Shown piece after piece: positions 58,735-64,000 of a stretch of 64,000 nucleotides of DNA (its first letter is position 1; each line of letters opens with the position of its first letter). The position numbers and the translations under genes are program-made. Source of the DNA: Cylindrospermum sp. FACHB-282 (GTDB lineage: Bacteria; Cyanobacteriota; Cyanobacteriia; Cyanobacteriales; Nostocaceae); NCBI RefSeq assembly GCF_014697195.1, contig NZ_JACJRJ010000005.1, forward strand, positions 62,001 to 126,000, read 5' to 3'. The notes under the pieces were generated by a model. The model was not told the DNA's origin. It ran no database searches and saw only the letters and a program-made list of their open reading frames with translations.

Positions 58735-59328
58735 ATGAATGATATCGATTACATTCCTATTGCGGCATTGAATCAATATGCGTATTGTCCGCATCGCTGT
58801 TGGCGGATGATTTGTGCGGGTGAGTTTAGCGATAATCAATACACAATTGAAGGGACAAGTTTACATGAAAGAGTTCATACGGTGGGGGAGGCAAATCGGG
58901 ATGATGTTTGGCAAGTTCGGGCGATTTGGCTGAAGTCTGAAAAATATAAACTTATTGGTAAATCAGATTTGATTGAGGTGGAATCTGGTGAGCTTTTTCC
59001 TGTGGAATATAAGCGGGGAAATAAGGGTCAATGGGATAATGATGAGTTGCAAGTCTGCGCCCAAGCTTTGTGTTTGGAAGAGATGACGGGGAAATCTATT
59101 AAGACTGGTTATATCTATTATGCCCAATCTCATCAACGCCAATTAGTGGAGATTTCTTCGGAGTTGCGGCAAAGTGCGATCGCCACAATTCAAGCTGTCA
59201 CTAGCCTCCTAACGACCGGAATTATGCCAAAACCTTTTTACAGCAAGCGTTGCCAAGGATGCAGCCTTAAATCTCATTGTCTGCCCAAAGCAAATGAAAA
59301 AATTCAGCATTACGAAGAAGCTAATTAA
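58735..59328 (+). CDS. cas4: CRISPR adaptation nuclease Cas4
   Basis: 197 residues. Iron-sulfur cysteines lie at the N-terminus (AYCPHRCWRMICAG) and the C-terminus (KRCQGCSLKSHC). The RecB-like nuclease motif has the Asp of IGKSDLIEVE and the ExK of PVEYKRG. Cas4 trims prespacers and sets PAM-dependent orientation with Cas1-Cas2. It opens the adaptation block cas4-cas1-cas2, 287 bases after cas6 and 11 bases before cas1. Confidence 0.94.
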   Translation: MNDIDYIPIAALNQYAYCPHRCWRMICAGEFSDNQYTIEGTSLHERVHTVGEANRDDVWQVRAIWLKSEKYKLIGKSDLIEVESGELFPVEYKRGNKGQWDNDELQVCAQALCLEEMTGKSIKTGYIYYAQSHQRQLVEISSELRQSAIATIQAVTSLLTTGIMPKPFYSKRCQGCSLKSHCLPKANEKIQHYEEAN

Positions 59329-59339
59329 GGGGTGAAATC

Positions 59340-60344
59340 ATGAGTACAGTTTACGTGATGGAAAATGATGCTTTTATCGGCAAAGTTGATGAACGTCTGA
59401 CGGTGAAGGCTGATAAAAAAACTATTTTGGATGTACCATTAATCAAAATTAATGGTATTGTGGTCTTAGGTCGGGCGACTGTTTCGCCGGCGGTGATTAC
59501 GGAACTATTAAAAAACCAGATTTGCTTAACTTTTCTCACAGAAAATGGCAAATATTTAGGGCGTTTAGAACCAGAAGTCACGAAAAATATCTTCATTCGT
59601 AAGGCACAATGGCAAGCAGCGGGAGAATCACTCGAAGCGATACATTTAGTTAGGGCTTTTGTGCGGGGAAAATTGAAAAATTACCGCCAAGTTTTACTTC
59701 GCGCCCAACGAGAATATGCTCATCTTAAGTTGAGTTCTCACATTACCCGATTGGAAAATGCGATCGCACCCATTAACCAGACTAGCAAAATAAATTCACT
59801 CCGAGGACTAGAAGGGGCGGGGAGTGCAGCCTATTTTGGTTGCTTTGACCAGTTGATAAAGACTTCAGAGTTTGAATTTGCAACGAGAAACCGCCGTCCA
59901 CCGACTGACCCAGTTAATGCTTTATTGAGTTTTGGCTATTCTTTGCTACGTCACGATGTCCAAAGTGCTGTAAATATCGCGGGTTTCGACCCTTATCTAG
60001 GATACCTGCACGTGGAGAGATATGGTAGACCTTCTCTAGCATTGGATGTGATGGAAGAGTTTCGTCCTTTGGTGGTGGATGGGATGGTGTTGTCGCTGAT
60101 CAATAAGCGATCGCTAACTCCAGATAATTTTATCACTGAACCTCTGAGCGGCGCTGTGAATTTAACCAAGGAAGGACTGCGGATTTTCCTCACCGCTTAC
60201 CAGCAAAAGAAGCAGTCGAGTTTCAAGCATCCAGTTATGGGAACGAAATGCACTTACCAGGAGGCTTTTGAAATTCAAGCCAGGTTGTTGGGTAAATATC
60301 TCATGGGTGAAGTTGATAAATATCCCCCTTTGGTTTTGAAGTAA
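59340..60344 (+). CDS. cas1: CRISPR integrase Cas1
   Basis: 334 residues. The N-terminal beta domain (VYVMENDAFIGKVDERL) precedes the helical catalytic domain; metal ligands are Glu in RGLEGAGSAAYFG, His in GYLHVERYGRPSLALD and the acidic group of DVMEEFRPLVVD. It integrates prespacers at the leader end of the array with Cas2. AAGGGGTG precedes the ATG. Secure. Confidence 0.97.
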   Translation: MSTVYVMENDAFIGKVDERLTVKADKKTILDVPLIKINGIVVLGRATVSPAVITELLKNQICLTFLTENGKYLGRLEPEVTKNIFIRKAQWQAAGESLEAIHLVRAFVRGKLKNYRQVLLRAQREYAHLKLSSHITRLENAIAPINQTSKINSLRGLEGAGSAAYFGCFDQLIKTSEFEFATRNRRPPTDPVNALLSFGYSLLRHDVQSAVNIAGFDPYLGYLHVERYGRPSLALDVMEEFRPLVVDGMVLSLINKRSLTPDNFITEPLSGAVNLTKEGLRIFLTAYQQKKQSSFKHPVMGTKCTYQEAFEIQARLLGKYLMGEVDKYPPLVLK

Positions 60345-60378
60345 TTAGTCATCTTTCGCTTTAGCAATATCCCCACCG

Positions 60379-60540
60379 AAAAACCTCACCCTGTCCTAAC
60401 GGACATCCCTCTCCAACGCATAGAGAGAGAAAAATAATCAAAAGCAATAGCAAACTAATTAAAGCTGTCCTAACGGACATCCCTCTCCAACGCATAGAGA
60501 GGGACAGGTAAAGCGATAGCAGAACCAGGGTGAGGTTTTA
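60379..60540. repeat. MITE-like element between cas1 and cas2
   Basis: Terminal inverted repeats AAAACCTCACCCTG and CAGGGTGAGGTTTT enclose two copies of GTCCTAACGGACATCCCTCT with their partner AGAGAGGGACAG. A related half-element lies at 63492-63564. It is a non-autonomous dispersed repeat; it separates cas1 from cas2 by 220 bases without breaking either. Confidence 0.8.
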
Positions 60541-60564
60541 TTCGGTTCCATAAACCATCTATAT

Positions 60565-60852
60565 ATGTTTATTGTTGTGAGTTACGATATTCCCGAAGAT
60601 AAGCGCCGGACTAAGATTCATTCGGTTCTCAAGTCTTATGGACAGTGGATGCAGTATTCTGTGTTTGAGTGCGATTTGACTGCTACCCAGTATGCTAAAC
60701 TGCGATCGCGTTTGGTTAAACTAATTAAACCAGATACTGACAGCGTTCGTTTTTACTTTCTCTGCGCCTGTTGTCAGGGAAAAGTTGAACGCATTGGCGG
60801 TGAACAACCACGGGACGAAACTATCTTTTTTGCAGAGTCCCCTTCTAGCTAG
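60565..60852 (+). CDS. cas2: CRISPR adaptation protein Cas2
   Basis: 95 residues, family size. It begins MFIVVSYDIPEDKRRTKIHS with the conserved Asp8, and has the ferredoxin-like pattern GQWMQYSVFECDL and VRFYFLCACC. Cas2 bridges two Cas1 dimers. The array leader starts right after its stop. Confidence 0.96.
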   Translation: MFIVVSYDIPEDKRRTKIHSVLKSYGQWMQYSVFECDLTATQYAKLRSRLVKLIKPDTDSVRFYFLCACCQGKVERIGGEQPRDETIFFAESPSS

Positions 60853-61117
60853 GGTTTTGGACGTTTTTTGCGCGGATGGGTGGGTGTAGAAATTTGATGG
60901 TCGAAAAAAACGCTTGTATCCCAACCCCAGCAAGGTTTTCGAGCCATTTTCACCCAAAATCGATCCGCGCAAAGTCTGAAAAGCTTACCGCACAAGGGTT
61001 TCCGCCTTTTTATTTTCTTCCCTCTTTTCAAACCAACGGCTGGAATGGTATATTTATGATCGATTCGCGCAACTGCACCTTGAAAACTAAATATGGTAAG
61101 GCTTCCAGACCCCAGCG
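60853..61117 (+). promoter_or_regulatory. CRISPR leader
   Basis: 265 bases between cas2 and the first repeat. TTTGCGCGGAT (60867-60877) is an exact inverted repeat of ATCCGCGCAAA (60963-60973), and TCGATCCGCGCAA (60960-60972) recurs with one change at 61061-61073, 45 bases before the first repeat. The last 40 bases before the array are AT-rich (AAAACTAAATATGGTAAGG). The leader must hold the array promoter and the Cas1-Cas2 anchoring site. Orientation is set by the 3' handle of the repeats and by the mutated last repeat at the far end. Confidence 0.75.
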
Positions 61118-62159
61118 GTTGCAATTCATCAAAATCCCTATTAGGGATTGAAACGGTGCTGATGGTAGAGATTGCTTGATTGGCCCAGTTGCAATTCATC
61201 AAAATCCCTATTAGGGATTGAAACATTCTTATACCAAAGCAGATCAAAAACAACTTGTGGTTGCAATTCATCAAAATCCCTATTAGGGATTGAAACATTG
61301 TAGTAACTTCTAGGATTTTTCTATTTTTGTTGCAATTCATCAAAATCCCTATTAGGGATTGAAACCCCTTGTTTTGGCAGATAGTTGATCTTCCAAGGTT
61401 GCAATTCATCAAAATCCCTATTAGGGATTGAAACCAGAGACACGACATCATCCCTATTCAAGCTAAATCGTTGCAATTCATCAAAATCCCTATTAGGGAT
61501 TGAAACAATTGCCGCAAGATATTCAAAATGAATTAGATAAGTTGCAATTCATCAAAATCCCTATTAGGGATTGAAACTTTTGAGCGCTTCTCCCATTTCT
61601 CAGATTTCTCCGTTGCAATTCATCAAAATCCCTATTAGGGATTGAAACTTTAGGTATTAAATTCCTCTCCACTTTCTTAACCAGAGTTGCAATTCATCAA
61701 AATCCCTATTAGGGATTGAAACCTTTCCTCTTCTAACCCACACCAAAAGGAAGATGTTGCAATTCATCAAAATCCCTATTAGGGATTGAAACTAGAGTTA
61801 AACTCATAAATCCCCTCTTTTAGTGAATCAATTAGTTGCAATTCATCAAAATCCCTATTAGGGATTGAAACACCATGGAGTTCACAGGAACCGTGCCCAC
61901 TGGCTATGTTGCAATTCATCAAAATCCCTATTAGGGATTGAAACGAAGTGTCTTGTGAGTCGGCTCATGTATGCGCAGTTGCAATTCATCAAAATCCCTA
62001 TTAGGGATTGAAACGGGGCCATTCATAATATGGAAGCCTCCCTAAACTTGTTGCAATTCATCAAAATCCCTATTAGGGATTGAAACAATTTCATCATATT
62101 CCAGGCTGTTAGCCGCATCAAAGTTGCAATTCATCAAAATCCCTATTAGGGATTGAAAA
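61118..62159 (+). CRISPR. CRISPR array, 15 repeats and 14 spacers (type I-D)
   Basis: Each repeat is 37 bases, starting GTTGCAATTCATC and ending TTAGGGATTGAAAC, with an internal stem ATCCCTA/TAGGGAT. Repeats start at 61118, 61188, 61260, 61329, 61398, 61470, 61541, 61612, 61686, 61756, 61835, 61908, 61978, 62050 and 62123. All look identical except the last, which ends GAAAA instead of GAAAC, marking the leader-distal end. Spacers are 32-37 bases apart from spacer 10 (61793-61834), which is 42. No spacer matches another place in the window by eye. Confidence 0.99.
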
Positions 62160-62254
62160 AATGTGGAATATATGGAGTAAATAGAACCAGAGCCGCATTC
62201 CCCAGGCAAAATTAAGTATTACTACGGAACCAAAAACTGCGGTAAGCTGGAGGC

Positions 62255-62626
62255 ATGAATTACGAAACAGCTCGCAAACTCCTCATAGACCAGACAAAAA
62301 CCGAGGAAAACCCAGATGCCCTGTTAAACCGTTTAAAACAGGGAAGATCCCCGGTTCCAGGTCAGATTACCTCGATTTTGTTAGCGTTGAAAGTCGTGTT
62401 TGAAGCCCTTAAAGAAACCCCTAGCCTAGATAGAGAACTGGCATTTGCCCTCTATCAGTTAGGTGTTAAGGCTCAACAGCTGTTTGTCGCAGGGCACAAA
62501 ATAGGCATTGATTGGCCACCACTGCTAAAAGAAGATTTGCAGCGAATTTCCCTAGCCTCAGAGAGCATCTTTTCTGGAACATGGCAAACCCTACCTTCGG
62601 GAGGCAAACTGATAAATGAAGTTTGA
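62255..62626 (+). CDS. Conserved cyanobacterial hypothetical protein
   Basis: 123 residues, all-helical and soluble: YETARKLLIDQTKTEENPD, ITSILLALKVVFEALKETPS, LDRELAFALYQLGVKAQQLF, then WPPLLKEDLQRISLASESIF. I know similar short proteins from cyanobacterial genomes without function. GCTGGAGGC lies a few bases before the ATG, a strong ribosome site. It stands between the CRISPR array and a convergent gene and has no evident link to CRISPR. Confidence 0.75.
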   Translation: MNYETARKLLIDQTKTEENPDALLNRLKQGRSPVPGQITSILLALKVVFEALKETPSLDRELAFALYQLGVKAQQLFVAGHKIGIDWPPLLKEDLQRISLASESIFSGTWQTLPSGGKLINEV

Positions 62627-62668
62627 AGGTTGAAATTGACATCTTTTCAGCCTTCAGCCTTCATCGGG

Positions 62669-63301
62669 TTAACGATTTCGCAGTTCCCCCTCTAACTTGT
62701 CTAAATCAGATTTCAGCAAAACTGTGATTTGACCGGTTATAGCCTTACCTGTCTTGGGTTGGGCAATTTCTACCCAGTAGGCATAGCGATCGCCTACTCG
62801 CAATTCTCCCCGTAAAGCTTCCCGAATCGGAGTTTTAGCCAAACGAGCCGAATTAATCGCACTTTGGTTAGGATACTGATAAATTACCTGAGCGCTTTTA
62901 TAGTCTTGATAAATATCCAAACCATAAATCACCCGCAAAGATTCTTGGAAACGCTGGAAACTAACGCCATTAATACCATCATACATAGTCATGCGTTCAG
63001 TGCGTATTTGGCTGCGGTTCTTGGTAAATTCCACCCTACCGGGAGGTAATACCGACGATTGAAAGGTAAATCGCTGGGCAGCTGTATCACTCTTTTGCAC
63101 AAATAGTTTCTCCCCAATTTTGGGGCGGAGTGTAGGATGAGCTTGAATCCAAGTAGTGACTTCTTCTGTACTTTGCCCTGGTAAAGCATTAACTGGACTA
63201 TCCAACAGCATTCCCACCGACAGCCAGGGTACTAGAGAACAAGGCAAAATCAAAAACTTATGCAGAGATTTTTTGAGCATTTTCTGATTCAAGACTGACA
63301 T
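62669..63301 (-). CDS. Exported conserved hypothetical protein
   Basis: 210 residues from MSVLNQKMLKKSLHKFL; another ATG at 63280 is possible. A signal peptide (FLILPCSLVPWLSVGMLL) with likely cleavage at VNALP precedes a mature domain: EEVTTWIQAHPTLRPKIGEKLFVQKS, a beta-rich middle, and GELRVGDRYAYWVEI near the end. Predicted to be periplasmic. No family with known function is recognised. Confidence 0.7.
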   Translation of the reverse strand: MSVLNQKMLKKSLHKFLILPCSLVPWLSVGMLLDSPVNALPGQSTEEVTTWIQAHPTLRPKIGEKLFVQKSDTAAQRFTFQSSVLPPGRVEFTKNRSQIRTERMTMYDGINGVSFQRFQESLRVIYGLDIYQDYKSAQVIYQYPNQSAINSARLAKTPIREALRGELRVGDRYAYWVEIAQPKTGKAITGQITVLLKSDLDKLEGELRNR

Positions 63302-63654
63302 AGCAATTTCCCATTGGGCGCTAATCAAAACGCGGTAATCATAGTTTTCCCCGTTTTTTCCCCAGCATTAAACTTCCCCTGAAAAAAAAATCTGTAACAG
63401 GAGTGTAGAGACGTTGTAGGATACATCTCTACATTTGGAGCCAGGTGTACACACCAGTCTCTGGTGATGCAATTGATGCTTGATCCAACAGAGTCCTAAC
63501 GGACATCCCTCTCCTTCGGAAGGAGAGGGACAGGTTGTGCGTAGCAGAACCAGGGTGAGGTTTTGGGAGAATTTTGGGTAATCGGCTAATTTGTGTGTAC
63601 ACCGTAGACATTTGCAGAAGAGCGGTCAAAGTGTATACAAAGAAGAAAGACTAT
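63302..63654. repeat. Repeat-rich intergenic region
   Basis: 353 bases with no gene. It holds a TGTAGAGACGT/ACATCTCTACA palindrome (63404-63433, relative of 15931-15958) and a half copy of the MITE seen at 60379 (63492-63564, GTCCTAACGGACATCC to CAGGGTGAGGTTTT) with the hairpin CTCTCCTTCGGAAGGAGAG. GTGTACAC-like palindromes occur at both sides (63445 and 63594). Confidence 0.7.
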
Positions 63655-64000
63655 TTAACAGGGTATGAGCGCCACCTTAATTACTTTACGCGCCTTCATG
63701 TCATTAAACACCTGTGCTAAATCCTGCAATGGGCGGTGTTCGCTGATCAGTAACTCAAAGGGAATTCGACGACTAGCTATCAATGACAGGGCCGCCCGCA
63801 CATATTCTGGAGTGTTGTGAAATACGCCTTTTATGGTCAGTTCGCTGTAGTGTAGCTGTTCTGTGTTCAGGGTAATTGTGGTATCCCGTGGACAGCCGCC
63901 AAATAAGTTTACAGTGCCACCAGGACGGGCACAGGCGATCGCAATTTCCCAAACCCTGGGTACACCAGTCGCCTCAATCACCACATCTGCACCCCATCCG
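63655..64000 (-). CDS. Zinc-type alcohol dehydrogenase (MDR family), C-terminal part
   Basis: The frame is open to the window edge, so the N-terminal catalytic domain is outside. The visible 115 residues are the end of the Rossmann fold (ADVVIEATGVPRVWEIAIACARPGGTVNLFGG) and the C-terminal closure (FHNTPEYVRAALSLIASRRIPFELLISEHRPLQDLAQVFNDMKARKVIKVAL). This agrees with medium-chain dehydrogenases of the Tdh/sorbitol-dehydrogenase-like kind. Substrate unknown. Confidence 0.88.
   Translation of the reverse strand, partial: GWGADVVIEATGVPRVWEIAIACARPGGTVNLFGGCPRDTTITLNTEQLHYSELTIKGVFHNTPEYVRAALSLIASRRIPFELLISEHRPLQDLAQVFNDMKARKVIKVALIPC

Noticed and set aside
60849-61451. Minus-strand frame with repeated FQSLIGILMNCN
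   Set aside because: It is the translation of CRISPR repeats and spacers, not a gene.

Overview
The window comes from a cyanobacterium, most likely a filamentous heterocystous one (Nostocales). The evidence is the split RNA polymerase (rpoC1 plus rpoC2), many HIP1 octamers (GCGATCGC), heptanucleotide STRR repeats between genes, a carotenoid C-3',4' desaturase-like gene, a PEP-CTERM protein and several dispersed palindromes typical of Nostoc-like genomes. Species cannot be named from the sequence.

Layout. 1-4.95 kb: end of an outer-membrane porin, then on the minus strand rplS, tRNA-Trp, secE, nusG, rplK, rplA, rplJ, rplL with an L10-type leader and terminators. 5.1-12.6 kb: an IS200/IS605-like end relic, two glycosyltransferases, and an RND pump with its adaptor. 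13.6-15.3 kb: an RRM protein and a PEP-CTERM protein. 16-27.6 kb (minus): rpsT, tatD, rpoB, rpoC1, rpoC2, with inverted heptad repeats in both rpo spacers. 28.3-30.4 kb: hisD, an orphan IS/omega-RNA-like relic and a universal stress protein. 30.6-35.1 kb: an AT-rich adaptor/permease/TolC efflux operon without its ATPase. 35.7-40 kb: an SRPBCC-like protein, hslO, a decayed tnpB and a 704-aa membrane repeat protein. 40-46 kb: Uma2, HicAB-like pair, crtD, M16 peptidase, fructosamine kinase-like protein and a DUF4160/DUF2442 pair.

The accessory core is 46-62.2 kb: a complete type I-D CRISPR-Cas locus. A WYL regulator faces cas3' across a palindrome-rich promoter. After cas3' comes a 2.2-kb insert with two degenerate CRISPR-repeat-like sequences in inverted orientation, a coiled-coil protein, a DUF433/DUF5615 (VapBC-like) pair and an MntA/HepT pair whose hepT carries a nonsense codon. 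Then follow cas10d (with a well-placed internal start for Cas11d), cas7d, cas5d, an unexpected 2OG-Fe(II) oxygenase, cas6, a 47-bp minisatellite, cas4, cas1, cas2, a leader and a 15-repeat/14-spacer array. Cas3' has no HD domain and Cas10d carries it, the I-D arrangement.

The most interesting candidate is the cas3'-cas10d interval: pseudo-repeats beside toxin-antitoxin genes look like the CRISPR-regulated guard modules described in other type I systems, but this is inference. The right edge holds two conserved cyanobacterial hypotheticals and a partial zinc-type alcohol dehydrogenase.
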